Source of the DNA: Hymenobacter ginkgonis
GTDB lineage: Bacteria > Bacteroidota > Bacteroidia > Cytophagales > Hymenobacteraceae
Assembly: GCF_009755225.1 (NCBI RefSeq)
Contig: NZ_WQKZ01000002.1
Span: 372,001-436,000, forward strand
Reading direction: 5' to 3'
DNA: 64,000 nt
Below the pieces are notes generated by a model. It had not been told where the DNA came from. It worked only from the letters and a program-made list of their open reading frames with translations, and searched no databases. Below are positions 24,081-32,918 of this stretch, piece by piece; within the stretch, counting starts at the first letter, position 1; the number at the start of each line of letters is the position of its first letter. The position numbers were made by a program, and so were the translations under genes.

Positions 24081-24434
24081 CTAGCTGGCCACTACGGCCG
24101 CACCCGCCTCGCTAAGCTTAATGCCCATATGGGAGGCGTGGTAGCGCACCTCGCCATCCTGGATAAGCAGCAACTGTGGCGACTCGTGCTGCACGTGCAG
24201 CTCGGCGGCAATTTGGGCCGAGAGGGGGCGGTAGCGCAGCAAATCGAGGTAGTAGATGGGGGTGTCGGCAGGGAGGGTGGCGTCGGGCCACTGGCGCTCG
24301 ATTTTAGCCTTCGCCGCCGCGCTGATGGAGCACGAGGTGCTGTGCTTGAAAATAAGAACCGGATGCTCGTGCGACTCCTGCACGATGGCGTGCAGCTGCT
24401 CGGGCTGGGTAAGGGGAAGCCAAGGGGTAGCCAT
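24081..24434 (-). CDS. ytxJ: YtxJ, bacillithiol-system redox protein
   Basis: 117 residues, thioredoxin-like fold with a single active-site cysteine: VLIFKHSTSCSISAAAKAKI puts Cys35 where monothiol bacilliredoxins have it. Later strands (PIYYLDLLRYR, SPQLLLIQDGEVRYHASHMG) match the YtxJ family, proposed to remove bacillithiol from mixed disulfides. The short cytosolic protein fits with ypdA and bshC elsewhere in the window. It stands alone between a bidirectional terminator and unrelated exported-protein genes. Confidence 0.85.
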   Translation of the reverse strand: MATPWLPLTQPEQLHAIVQESHEHPVLIFKHSTSCSISAAAKAKIERQWPDATLPADTPIYYLDLLRYRPLSAQIAAELHVQHESPQLLLIQDGEVRYHASHMGIKLSEAGAAVVAS

Positions 24435-24525
24435 AAAAAGAGTAATTTATCGTAAAAGGAGAATCAACAAAGTGGGCGCTGGTGGCGCGGTAGCCACGCG
24501 CGGGCCTGGCTCTTAAACTGCATAA

Positions 24526-24837
24526 CTACGGCCCGGGTTCGACTTGCGCTTTGCGCCGCCGCAAGCCGGGGTACTTGGGCGTGGTCACGTGCGGCGTGCC
24601 GTCGCGGTCGAAGCGGGGCTCGCCGGCCAGGGGCGCCGGGGCAGCTAGGCCGCCACGCTTCAGGTGTTGGCGTGTCACGTCGAGGTGGCTGTCTTTGTAC
24701 TCGGCTTCGGTGGCGCGGGCCTCGCGCAGGGCCCGCCGGTTTTCGGCGCGCTGCCGAGCCGGGCTAGTAGGCGCTATTTGCGCCAGCGCAACGGTGGACA
24801 GCAGCCAGGCCACCGCCAAAATAGAAGAGCGAAACAT
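24526..24837 (-). CDS. small exported protein of unknown function
   Basis: 103 residues from the ATG at 24837, with a signal peptide (MFRSSILAVAWLLSTVALAQ) and a highly charged mature part (PARQRAENRRALREARATEA), then Pro/Gly-rich sequence ending in RRRKAQVEPGP. No domain recognised. It sits with another Lys/Arg/Pro-rich lipoprotein gene on the same strand, 78 bases away. The frame also opens at 24894, but the signal peptide begins at 24837. Confidence 0.65.
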   Translation of the reverse strand: MFRSSILAVAWLLSTVALAQIAPTSPARQRAENRRALREARATEAEYKDSHLDVTRQHLKRGGLAAPAPLAGEPRFDRDGTPHVTTPKYPGLRRRKAQVEPGP

Positions 24838-24915
24838 GAGCAGAAAAAGGAAGGGCCAATAACTAGCCGCTGGCAAGCAAAATCTTAGCCGCATTTCGCG
24901 GCCGGCGGGGCGGGC

Positions 24916-25539
24916 TTAGTTACCCGGCGCGGGCTGAGTAGGGTCGGGCTTCGGAATGGGCGTTTTTTTATCTTTTTTCTTGGCCGGCGCGGGAGCCGCC
25001 TGCGGCTCGGGAGCGGGGGTAGGGCGGGCAGCGGGCGGCATGCCCTCGTCGGGGGTCGGGGCATCGGGCGCGGTGCTGGCCTTGCGGCCGGGGCTATCCG
25101 AGCCTTTGCCTTTCGAGTGCTTGCGCATGCGGCGCGCATCGCGGCTGGCGGCGCGAGGGGGTAGGGGGCCCGTGTCGTAGTGGTGGCGCTTGCGGCGCTC
25201 TAGCTTGGGTTTTTTCAGCAGCAAGTGCTTGTCGTACTTAAGCTTGGTGCCTTCGGGCAGCTCGCCGTACGACAGCGTTTTCTTTTTATCGGCGGCATCG
25301 CCGGGCGCGGCGCCCGGCGCGGCGGGGTCGGTGGCATCGGTCGTTACTTCGGCTGGCTTGAGCGAGGTACCCTTGTGGCGCGCTTTTTCGGCCGCCCGCG
25401 CTTTGGCCTTCGCCTCGGGGTTCATGGCCGGGGTAGGCAGGCGGTACGGATGAAAAATCTTGTTATAAACGGTGCAGCTGCTCAGCACCCCCAGCAGGAG
25501 CAGCGGCAGCCAACGCAGGAGCGGTTTCAACAAAGGCAT
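24916..25539 (-). CDS. basic, proline/alanine-rich lipoprotein
   Basis: 207 residues, signal peptide and lipobox GVLSSCTVYN (Cys22). The mature chain is Lys/Arg/Pro/Ala-rich (KAKARAAEKARHKG, KKPKLERRKRHHYD) with a low-complexity tail (PAPEPQAAPAPAKKKDKKTP). Such chains may bind peptidoglycan or anionic polymers, but this is inference; no domain is recognised. Upstream of the small exported protein gene at 24526-24837, probably in one transcript. Confidence 0.65.
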   Translation of the reverse strand: MPLLKPLLRWLPLLLLGVLSSCTVYNKIFHPYRLPTPAMNPEAKAKARAAEKARHKGTSLKPAEVTTDATDPAAPGAAPGDAADKKKTLSYGELPEGTKLKYDKHLLLKKPKLERRKRHHYDTGPLPPRAASRDARRMRKHSKGKGSDSPGRKASTAPDAPTPDEGMPPAARPTPAPEPQAAPAPAKKKDKKTPIPKPDPTQPAPGN

Positions 25540-25597
25540 AACAAGGATAAGCCGGACTATTATAAAATTACTTAGCTAAACAGCTACCGCCTGCAGG

Positions 25598-27577
25598 CTA
25601 GTAGTCGCGCAGGGCCCGCAGCTGCTCGCGCAGCCGCTGCTGCGGCAAAAACCCTGCCTCAAGCGGCGGCGCAAACGGCACAGCCGTATCGAGCGAGGCC
25701 ACGCGGCGCACCGGCGCATCGAGGCTACTAAAGCAATTTTCGGCTATCCAAGCTGCTATCTCGCCGCCCAAGCCGCCCGTTAGCGTGTCTTCGTGGAGAA
25801 TGAGCACGCGGCCGGTTTTGCGCACCGTGCGGCCCACGGCGGCGCTATCCCAAGGTAGCAGGGTGCGCAAATCCAGAATGTCGGCTTTGATTTCCATCTC
25901 TTTGCACGCCGCCAGCGCCCAGTGCACCCCCAGCCCATAGGTAATAATGCTGAGGTCGCTGCCCTCCTGCGCCAGCGCTGCCTGGCCGATGGGCGTCGTG
26001 TAGTATGCCTCCGGCACCGGCCCGCTTAGAGAGCGGTACAGCAACTTGTGCTCGAAATACATCACGGGGTTGGGGTCTGCCAGCGCTGCGCAAAGCAGCC
26101 CTTTGGCATCGTGCGGATTGCTAGGATACACCACTTTCAGGCCCGGCACGTGCGTAAACCACGCCTCCGTGCTTTGCGAGTGAAAGGGGCCGGCCGCTGT
26201 GCCCGCGCCAGTGGGCATGCGCACCACCACGTCGGCGTTCTGGCCCCAGCGGTAGTGGCTTTTTGCCAGGTTGTTGACAATCTGATTGAAGCCACACGTC
26301 ACGAAATCAGCAAATTGCATCTCCACCATCGCCTTCTTACCCCGGATGCTCAGCCCCAACCCGGCGCCCACAATGGCCGACTCGCAGAGCGGCGTATTGC
26401 GCACCCTACCCTTCCCAAATTCAGCCATAAAGCCCTCCGTAATCTTAAATACGCCGCCGTACTCGGCAATGTCCTGGCCCATGAGCACCAGTTCGGGGAA
26501 GCGTTCCATGCTCTGCTTCAAACCCTCCGAAATGGCGTCGATGTAACGCTTTTCGGGGGCAGGGCCGTCGGCGGGCGGGTTGCTTTCGGGCTGCGCAAAG
26601 GGCGCGTACATATCAGCTAGCTCGCGGGCGTCGTCGGGGGTAGGGGCAGGGGCCGCTTCCGATTCCTGCCAGCCCTTCTCTATCTCCTGCTTAAGGGTTT
26701 CGCGGGTTTGCACGCGGGCCGTTTCGCTGAGGATGTTTTCGGCCAGCAGCCACTTTTCATAATTCTCGACAGGGTCTTTGGTGGCCCATTCCTGCAGCAG
26801 CTCGGCGGGCACGTATTTGGTGCCGCTGGCTTCCTCGTGGCCGCGCATGCGAAAAGTAAGAGCTTCTACCAACACCGGACGCGGGTTTTGGCGCAGGTCT
26901 TCGGCCAGCCGATTAATGGTATGGTACACCTCCAACACGTTGTTGCCATCGACCTGCACGGCTTCTATGCCGTAGGCCGGGCCTTTGTCGATGAACGACT
27001 TAAACCGAAACTGTTCGTTGCTGGGCGTGCTCAGGCCATAGCCGTTGTTTTCTATTAGGAAAATGACCGGCAGCTGCCACACCGCCGCCACATTCAATGC
27101 CTCGTGAAAATCACCCTCACTAGCCCCGCCATCGCCCGAGTACGTGAGCGTCACGCGGGGCTCTTTATCTAGCAAATCGGCCAGCGCAATGCCATCAGCA
27201 ACGGCGAGCTGCGGTCCTAGGTGCGAAATCATACCCACGATGTGGTGCTCGTTGGTGCCAAAGTGAAAGCTGCGGTCGCGGCCCTTGGTGTAGCCCGTTT
27301 CCTTGCCTTGCCACTGCGCAAACAGCCGGCCCAGCGGCACCCCGCGCCCCGTAAACACGCCCAGGTTGCGGTGCAGAGGCAAGATGTACTCATCGGGCTT
27401 GAGGGCCAGCGTACTGCCCACCGAAATAGCCTCCTGCCCAATACCCGAAAACCACTTACTTACCTTGCCCTGGCGCAGCAAAATCAGCATTTTCTCCTCA
27501 ATAAGGCGTGGCTTCAGCAGCTCGCGGTAGAGGCGCAGCAGCAGGTCGTTGGGGTAGTCGTGGCGGTTAAACGTCAT
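25598..27577 (-). CDS. 2-oxoacid dehydrogenase E1, fused alpha and beta subunits
   Basis: 659 residues. The alpha part (1-320) has the thiamine diphosphate motif GDGGASEGDFHEALNVAAVW ending in ENN, and HRNLGVFTGRG. A Pro/Ala linker near 315-345 joins the beta part (about 350-659), with GQDIAEYGGVFKITEG, PLCESAIVGAGLGLSIRGKK and ALVLHEDTLTGG-like sequence (LILHEDTLTGGLGGEIAAW). It decarboxylates a 2-oxoacid for an E2 lipoyl partner not in the window; branched-chain oxoacid or pyruvate are likely substrates, and sequence alone does not settle which. Promoter TACCTTTG lies at 27606-27613. Confidence 0.92.
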   Translation of the reverse strand: MTFNRHDYPNDLLLRLYRELLKPRLIEEKMLILLRQGKVSKWFSGIGQEAISVGSTLALKPDEYILPLHRNLGVFTGRGVPLGRLFAQWQGKETGYTKGRDRSFHFGTNEHHIVGMISHLGPQLAVADGIALADLLDKEPRVTLTYSGDGGASEGDFHEALNVAAVWQLPVIFLIENNGYGLSTPSNEQFRFKSFIDKGPAYGIEAVQVDGNNVLEVYHTINRLAEDLRQNPRPVLVEALTFRMRGHEEASGTKYVPAELLQEWATKDPVENYEKWLLAENILSETARVQTRETLKQEIEKGWQESEAAPAPTPDDARELADMYAPFAQPESNPPADGPAPEKRYIDAISEGLKQSMERFPELVLMGQDIAEYGGVFKITEGFMAEFGKGRVRNTPLCESAIVGAGLGLSIRGKKAMVEMQFADFVTCGFNQIVNNLAKSHYRWGQNADVVVRMPTGAGTAAGPFHSQSTEAWFTHVPGLKVVYPSNPHDAKGLLCAALADPNPVMYFEHKLLYRSLSGPVPEAYYTTPIGQAALAQEGSDLSIITYGLGVHWALAACKEMEIKADILDLRTLLPWDSAAVGRTVRKTGRVLILHEDTLTGGLGGEIAAWIAENCFSSLDAPVRRVASLDTAVPFAPPLEAGFLPQQRLREQLRALRDY

Positions 27578-27605
27578 GAGGGGGGTAGGGCGGAGTTGCG
27601 AGGGG

Positions 27606-27613
27606 CAAAGGTA
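27606..27613 (-). promoter_or_regulatory. TAnnTTTG -7 element of E1 gene
   Basis: Minus-strand TACCTTTG, 28 bases before the ATG at 27577. Confidence 0.55.
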
Positions 27614-27682
27614 GCGGCGGCATTTTCACTACTCGGCAGGCTTGGCACCCGCCTCTTTGTGGCGCTACTACCGGCGCTACCG

Positions 27683-27690
27683 TAGTTTTG
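27683..27690 (+). promoter_or_regulatory. candidate TAnnTTTG element upstream of M16 gene
   Basis: TAGTTTTG, 271 bases before the M16 ATG, so it implies a long leader unless another promoter is used. Confidence 0.35.
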
Positions 27691-27961
27691 GCTGCGTGCG
27701 CGGCTTGGTTTGGTAGCCGCAAGCCACCGGTCGGCTGCTCCTTATGTGAGCAATCTATGCCATTGGCTGCCTGCTGCTTGCCTGCCCAGCATAGGTCAAG
27801 TAGCGCCCGCTCGTATTCCTACCCCGTACCGGGTGGCTGGGCACGCGCGCCAGCATCTGGGGCGCCCCGCAACCAGAAGGCCGCCGCTGGTGTTGAAGAT
27901 TTTAAATTTTGACCTTACTTGCGGCGGCCCGATTAGCTGGCGCCGCCTCCCTCTTTCGTTC

Positions 27962-29200
27962 ATGATTCAATTTCAGGAGTTTACCCTGCCCAACGGCTTG
28001 CGCTGCTTGGTGCACGAAGATTTCACTACCCCCCTTGCCGTGCTCAACATCCTCTACGATGTGGGCTCGCGCGACGAGGACGCCCGCCGCACAGGCTTTG
28101 CCCACTTGTTTGAACACCTGATGTTTAGCGGTTCGGTGAACGTGCCCAATTACGACGAGCCCTTGCAGAAAGTGGGCGGCGAAAACAACGCCTTCACCTC
28201 GCAGGACATCACCAATTATTACCTCTCGCTGCCCGCTGCCAATATTGAAACCGGTTTTTGGCTCGAAAGCGACCGGATGCTCGACCTGGCTTTTTCGGAA
28301 AACGGCCTCGACGTGCAGCGCAAAGTGGTAGTCGAAGAGTTTAAGCAGAACTACCTCAACCAGCCCTACGGCGACGTGTGGCTCAAGCTGAAGCCGCTCG
28401 CTTACCAAACGCACCCCTACCAGTGGAATACCATCGGCAAGGAAATCAGCCACATTGAAGAAGCCGAAATGACCGATGTGCGGGCCTTCTTCCGCAAGCA
28501 CTACGCGCCCCAAAATGCGATTTTAGTCGTGGCCGGCGCGGTGGCTTTTGATGAAGTAAAGCGCCTAACCGAGAAGTGGTTTGGCCCCATCGAAGGCGGA
28601 CCGCGCTACGAGCGCCAGCTACCGCAGGAGCCCGCCCAAACCGAAGCGCGCCGCGCCGAAGTCACGGCCGCCGTGCCGCTGAGCGCGCTCTATAAAGCCT
28701 GGCACATGCCCGCTCGCCTCGACCCGCGCTACCACGCCGTAGACTTGCTGAGCGATGTGCTGGGGCGCGGCAAAAGCTCGCGCCTGCACCAGCGCTTAGT
28801 GAAAGATTTGCAATTGTTTAACAATATTTCGTCGTCGCTCACCAGTTCGCTCGACCCCGGCTTGTTTGTGGTGAGTGGCAAGCTCAACGCGGGCGTGGCC
28901 CTGGCCGACGCCGACCGCGCCGTGGAAGAAGTGGTGGCAGAATTCTTACGCGAAGAAATTCCGACCGCTGAGCTAGATAAAGTAAAAAACCAAGCCGAAG
29001 CAGGCCTGGTTTTCGGCGAAATTGAGTTACTCAACCGGGCGCTGGCCATCGCCATCGGCAAGCTGCTCGGCAATGCCAACCTTGTGAATGAAGAGCCCGC
29101 CATGCTGCAAGCCGTGACGCCCGCCGATGTGCGCCAGGCCGCCGAGCTTGTGCTGCGCCCCGAAAATTGCAGTACTCTGTATTACCATGCCGCCGAGTAG
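27962..29200 (+). CDS. M16-family zinc peptidase
   Basis: 412 residues from the ATG at 27962. The inverted zinc motif HLFEH (His48, Glu51, His52) and a third ligand in VVVEEFKQN (Glu126, 74 residues after His52) are intact, so it should be active. GGENNAFTSQDITNYYLSLP and a C-terminal half (about 170-400) give the usual two domains of mitochondrial-processing-peptidase-like enzymes. Bacteroidota often carry a second inactive M16 partner beside it; there is none here. It has no clear signal peptide, so it is likely cytosolic. Confidence 0.9.
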   Translation: MIQFQEFTLPNGLRCLVHEDFTTPLAVLNILYDVGSRDEDARRTGFAHLFEHLMFSGSVNVPNYDEPLQKVGGENNAFTSQDITNYYLSLPAANIETGFWLESDRMLDLAFSENGLDVQRKVVVEEFKQNYLNQPYGDVWLKLKPLAYQTHPYQWNTIGKEISHIEEAEMTDVRAFFRKHYAPQNAILVVAGAVAFDEVKRLTEKWFGPIEGGPRYERQLPQEPAQTEARRAEVTAAVPLSALYKAWHMPARLDPRYHAVDLLSDVLGRGKSSRLHQRLVKDLQLFNNISSSLTSSLDPGLFVVSGKLNAGVALADADRAVEEVVAEFLREEIPTAELDKVKNQAEAGLVFGEIELLNRALAIAIGKLLGNANLVNEEPAMLQAVTPADVRQAAELVLRPENCSTLYYHAAE

Positions 29201-29218
29201 CCGTCTTCTTAAAATTTA

Positions 29219-29280
29219 GAAAAAGAACGTCAAGCGGAGTGCCGAGAAGTATCTCTGCGCTCCGCCTGACGTTCTTTTAT
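29219..29280. repeat. short palindromic repeat, copy 2 of dispersed family
   Basis: AAAAGAACGTCAAGCGGAGTG ... and ...CTCCGCCTGACGTTCTTTT form a tight stem, with GAAGTATCTCTG in the loop. It shares the GAACGTCA tip and the GAAG.ATCTC centre of the longer copies. Lies directly after the M16 stop and may act as its terminator. Confidence 0.65.
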
Positions 29281-29312
29281 TTATGCTGCTGCGCTAACTG
29301 ATTGCGCCTACT

Positions 29313-29618
29313 CTACTTAGGCGTGGCGAGCGTGGTATTGGTGCGGGCGGGCTGGGCGGCGGGGCCATCGTAGGATGGCGTGTTTTTGCCGTTGTCGGTG
29401 ATGTTGATGGGCTGGCCGGGGGCAGCGTAGCCATTGTTGCCGCGGCCGTTGTCGTTGGTGCCGCGGAGCGGGTCGGCGGCGCGGGCAGCGGGCGAGGTAT
29501 TAGGCACCATGCGCGGGGCGGGCTTGCGAGCGGCTTTAGACTTGGGAGCAGTTTGGGCGGTAGCTGCGCCAACCAGCAGCGTCAAGCTCAGCAGCGAAAA
29601 AACGAACGGGCGAAACAT
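29313..29618 (-). CDS. small exported protein, paralogue of the next gene
   Basis: 101 residues with a signal peptide (MFRPFVFSLLSLTLLVGAATAQ), a basic stretch (KSKAARKPAPRMVPN) and a C-terminal AAPGQPINITDNG ... ARTNTTLATPK. The 29755-30180 product has the same order: signal peptide, basic part, APGMPIN, TNTTLPSQR at the end. Function unknown; tandem duplication is likely. Confidence 0.65.
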   Translation of the reverse strand: MFRPFVFSLLSLTLLVGAATAQTAPKSKAARKPAPRMVPNTSPAARAADPLRGTNDNGRGNNGYAAPGQPINITDNGKNTPSYDGPAAQPARTNTTLATPK

Positions 29619-29754
29619 AACAAAAATTTAAAGCAGCGGAAAGTAGCCCCGCAGCGCCGGGCCCTACCCCCTTTACGCAAAACGACCGCCAGGAGCTAAC
29701 CCGGCGGCCGTTGAGGCAGAAAGAATGAGTGAGAAAGGTGTGGTTGGCTGCAAC

Positions 29755-30180
29755 TTAGCGCTGCGAGGGCAGCGTGGTATTGGTGTTAGGCGTGTTGTGG
29801 TTGAGCGGCCGGCCGTTGTAGTCGGTCGTAACACCGTGGCCTACTTGGTTGATGGGCATACCGGGCGCCACCGACAGGTTGGTGGTGGGGCGCTTCATAG
29901 AAGGCTCTACTTGGGGCATGGGCTCGTCGCTCCAGCCCGCGTACTGTGACTGTGCGGGGGTAGCCATTGCCATAGTATTGGCAGCGGCAGCGTTGGCAGC
30001 GGCCACTTTAGCAGCAGCTTCGGCGGCGCGGCGCTCGCGGGCCGTTAGCAAGCGGCCGGTACGGGCATCGCGCAGGGGCGCGGCCGTAGTTTTGGGCTTC
30101 ACGGGTAGTTTTTGGGCGGTGGCGGCTTCAGTAGCCAACAAAGCAAAACCAAGCAGCGGGAGGAGGAGTCGGCGTACCAT
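29755..30180 (-). CDS. small exported protein, paralogue of the previous gene
   Basis: 141 residues from the ATG at 30180, signal peptide ending ATAAQK-like (LLATEAATAQ), an Arg/Ala-rich helix (ARERRAAEAAAKVAAANAAA), then VAPGMPINQVGHGVTTDYNG and TPNTNTTLPSQR. The APGxPIN and TNTTL elements are shared with the 101-residue protein at 29313-29618, 137 bases downstream. No named domain. The frame opens upstream to 30369 but reaches past the pheS promoter region. Confidence 0.65.
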   Translation of the reverse strand: MVRRLLLPLLGFALLATEAATAQKLPVKPKTTAAPLRDARTGRLLTARERRAAEAAAKVAAANAAAANTMAMATPAQSQYAGWSDEPMPQVEPSMKRPTTNLSVAPGMPINQVGHGVTTDYNGRPLNHNTPNTNTTLPSQR

Positions 30181-30297
30181 AGCGAAGTAGAGGTTGGAGA
30201 TTGGGGAGGGAGAACGGTGAACGGTTGAAAAGCCTTTTGCAAAGGCAATGCCAGTTTTTTGAACCCTACCCCCTTCGGGGCCCGGCAAGCGGAGCCG

Positions 30298-30305
30298 TAC
30301 CTTTG
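30298..30305 (+). promoter_or_regulatory. TAnnTTTG -7 element of pheS
   Basis: TACCTTTG, whose last base is only nine bases before the ATG at 30314, so the leader would be a few bases at most. Confidence 0.55.
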
Positions 30306-30313
30306 TGGGTACC

Positions 30314-31357
30314 ATGCAGGAATCTATTTTGGGCTTGGCCGCCGAGGTGGCCGCCGCCGACGTGAGCACCGCCGCCGCCCTCGACCAGTTTCGCCTTCTT
30401 TACCTGGGCCGCAAAGGCCGCCTGGCCGACTTGTTCGACCAGCTCAAAACTGTGCCCGCCGAGGACCGCCGGGCCATTGGCCAGCAGCTAAATGGCTTAA
30501 AGCAGCAGGCTCAGGCCCGTTTCGACGAGGCCCAGGCCGCCGTAGAGGCCGCGTCGGCCAACCAGCCCGCCGACGCTAATTTTGACTATACCCTGCCCCC
30601 CGTCCCGAATGCGCTGGGCACGCGGCACCCCCTCAACCTGGTGCGCGAGCAGATGCTGCGCATTTTTGCCCGCATCGGGTTTGCGGTGGCCGAAGGGCCG
30701 GAGATTGAGGACGATTGGCACAACTTCACGGCCCTCAATTTCCCCGAAAATCACCCAGCTCGCGACATGCAGGACACGTTTTTTGTGGAGCCTGCCCCCG
30801 GCGCTGACGTGACCCAGCCCTTTTTGCTGCGCACCCACACCAGCAACGTGCAGGTGCGCGTGATGGAAACCGAGCCGCTGCCCATTCGCCGCGTCATGCC
30901 CGGCCGGGTGTACCGCAACGAAGCTATTTCGGCGCGCGCCCACATGATGTTCCATCAGATTGAGGGGCTGTACGTGGATGAAAACGTGAGTTTTGCCGAC
31001 CTCAAGCAGACCATCTATTACTTTGTGCGCGAGATGTTTGGCGAGGATATCAACATCCGTTTCCGGCCTAGCTACTTCCCCTTCACCGAGCCCAGCGCCG
31101 AGATTGACATCACCTGCCTCATTTGCAAGGGCGCGGGCTGCAATATCTGCAAAGGCTCGGGCTGGGTCGAGATTGGCGGCAGCGGCATGGTAGACCCTAA
31201 CGTGCTGGAGAACTGCGGCATCGATTCCGAAAAATACTCGGGCTACGCCTGGGGCATGGGCATCGAGCGCATCACCATGCTCAAGTACCAGGTGAAGGAC
31301 TTGCGCCTGTTCACTGAAAACGACGTGCGGTTCCTGCGCCAGTTCGAGGCGCAGTAG
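30314..31357 (+). CDS. pheS: phenylalanyl-tRNA synthetase alpha subunit
   Basis: 347 residues from the ATG at 30314. The N-terminal coiled-coil arm (about 1-85) is followed by the class II catalytic core: LPPVPNALGTRHPLNLVREQ, GPEIEDDWHNFTALNFPENH, RNEAISARAHMMFHQIEG, CLICKGAGCNICKGSGWVEI and GMGIERITMLKY. It charges tRNA-Phe with the beta subunit, which is not in the window. A GTG at 30305 overlaps the TACCTTTG promoter element, so the ATG is preferred. Confidence 0.97.
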   Translation: MQESILGLAAEVAAADVSTAAALDQFRLLYLGRKGRLADLFDQLKTVPAEDRRAIGQQLNGLKQQAQARFDEAQAAVEAASANQPADANFDYTLPPVPNALGTRHPLNLVREQMLRIFARIGFAVAEGPEIEDDWHNFTALNFPENHPARDMQDTFFVEPAPGADVTQPFLLRTHTSNVQVRVMETEPLPIRRVMPGRVYRNEAISARAHMMFHQIEGLYVDENVSFADLKQTIYYFVREMFGEDINIRFRPSYFPFTEPSAEIDITCLICKGAGCNICKGSGWVEIGGSGMVDPNVLENCGIDSEKYSGYAWGMGIERITMLKYQVKDLRLFTENDVRFLRQFEAQ

Positions 31358-31446
31358 GGGGTAGCGGCCACTGAACCTGAAGAGGCGCAGCTGTGTTGCT
31401 CGGCTTCCACTTCGCTTTGAGCCTATTACGCTGAGAAATACTTAAT

Positions 31447-31548
31447 AGAACGTCATGCTGAACGCCGGGAAGCATCTCGCTGGGATTAGCAACCTTACGC
31501 TATTCAACGAGGTGAGCGAGTTGCTTCCCGGCTTTCAGCATGACGTTC
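31447..31548. repeat. dispersed palindromic repeat, copy 3
   Basis: AGAACGTCATGCTGAACGCC ... and its near-perfect complement ending GCTTTCAGCATGACGTTC; inner arms GGGAAGCATCTCGCT / AGCGAGTTGCTTCCC. Lies between pheS and rimO. Confidence 0.8.
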
Positions 31549-31561
31549 AACCTATATCCGA

Positions 31562-32878
31562 ATGAAAGTTAGAACCCTTAAACAAAACAAAGTCAACGTT
31601 ATAACGCTGGGCTGCTCCAAGAACCTCGTCGATTCGGAGGTGCTCATGGGCCAGCTACGTGCCAACGACTTCCAGGTGACGCACGAGGCGAAGAAGTCGG
31701 ATGCTAATATTGTGATTATCAACACCTGCGGCTTTATCGACAACGCCAAGCAGGAAAGCATTGATACCATTCTGCGCTACGCAGATGAGAAAGAAGCCGG
31801 CAAGCTCGAAAAACTCTACGTAACGGGCTGCCTGTCACAGCGCTATAAAGACGAGTTAGAGCAGGAAATTCCGCAGGTAGATGCCTATTTTGGCACTCTT
31901 GAGCTGCCGCAAATGCTGAAGGTGCTGGAGGCAGACTACAAAAAAGAATTGGTGGGCGAGCGCCTGCTCACGACCCCCAAACACTACGCTTACTTCAAAA
32001 TTGCGGAGGGTTGCAACCGCCCGTGTTCGTTTTGTGCCATCCCGCTGATGCGCGGCAAGCACGTAGACCGGTCGATGGAAGACCTCGTGACCGAGGCCAA
32101 GCGCCTCGTGAGTATGGGCACTAAGGAGCTGATTCTCATTGCGCAAGACTTAACTTATTACGGCTTGCAAGCCTATGGCGAGCGCAAGCTACCCGAGCTG
32201 CTGGAGCGCCTTTCCGACGTGAGCGGGGTCGACTGGATTCGGTTACAATACGCCTACCCCTCCCAATTTCCGTTGGCTGCGTTGGATGTGATGCGCGAGC
32301 GCGACAACATCTGCCGCTACCTCGATATGCCGTTGCAGCATATTTCGGATAACATGCTGAAAACTATGCGTCGGGGCATCACAGGGCGCCGCACGAAGGA
32401 GCTGGTACGTGAGATTCGCGACCGTGTGCCGGGCATTGCATTGCGCACTACGCTTATTGCCGGCCACCCCAGCGAGACGGAGGAAGACTTTGCAGAACTG
32501 TGCGAATTTGTACAGGAATCGAAGTTTGAGCGGCTGGGCATCTTCACTTATTCGCACGAAGAAAATACCCACTCGCACACCTTGGTGGACGACGTGCCCG
32601 CCGAAGTAAAGCAGGAGCGCGCCGACCGTATTATGGAAATTCAGCAGCAGATATCGCTGGATTACAACGAGTCGCGCGTAGGCCAAACCTATAAAGTGCT
32701 CTTCGACCGGCTCGAAGGCGGCTACTACGTGGGCCGCACCGAATTCGACTCGCCTGAGGTGGACAATGAAGTGCTGGTGCTGGCTACCAACGACTTGCAT
32801 ATTCCGCAGGGCAGCTTTGCCAACGTGCACATCACCGGCGCCTCCGACTTCGACTTGTACGGCGAGGTAGTGCGATAG
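31562..32878 (+). CDS. rimO: ribosomal protein S12 methylthiotransferase RimO
   Basis: 438 residues. The N-terminal UPF0004 domain has LGCSKNLVDSE, INTCGFID and TGCLSQRY, giving three cysteines for the auxiliary cluster. Radical-SAM CNRPCSFC (CxxxCxxC, about 156-163) follows, then LMRGKHVDRSMEDLV, and a TRAM domain at the end (about 375-438, VGQTYKVLFDRLEGGYYVGR). It methylthiolates an aspartate of ribosomal protein S12. The spacing after the palindromic repeat is 13 bases, so its promoter may lie in or before the repeat. Confidence 0.97.
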   Translation: MKVRTLKQNKVNVITLGCSKNLVDSEVLMGQLRANDFQVTHEAKKSDANIVIINTCGFIDNAKQESIDTILRYADEKEAGKLEKLYVTGCLSQRYKDELEQEIPQVDAYFGTLELPQMLKVLEADYKKELVGERLLTTPKHYAYFKIAEGCNRPCSFCAIPLMRGKHVDRSMEDLVTEAKRLVSMGTKELILIAQDLTYYGLQAYGERKLPELLERLSDVSGVDWIRLQYAYPSQFPLAALDVMRERDNICRYLDMPLQHISDNMLKTMRRGITGRRTKELVREIRDRVPGIALRTTLIAGHPSETEEDFAELCEFVQESKFERLGIFTYSHEENTHSHTLVDDVPAEVKQERADRIMEIQQQISLDYNESRVGQTYKVLFDRLEGGYYVGRTEFDSPEVDNEVLVLATNDLHIPQGSFANVHITGASDFDLYGEVVR

Positions 32879-32918
32879 CGAGGGCTAGCCAGACGTGGGC
32901 AAGTAGCGTCAAATAATT

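Larger units (their letters stand above)
27578..27961. other. 384-base divergent gap between E1 and M16 genes
   Basis: Holds a minus-strand TACCTTTG (27606-27613) for the E1 gene and a plus-strand TAGTTTTG (27683-27690). The plus frame of the M16 gene stays open back to 27710, but that extension is rich in Arg/Pro/Ala with no family match, so I treat it as noncoding leader. Confidence 0.55.

Noticed and set aside
27710..27961. N-terminal extension of the M16 peptidase
   Set aside because: In-frame but Arg/Pro-rich with no family match; the ATG at 27962 gives the standard start.
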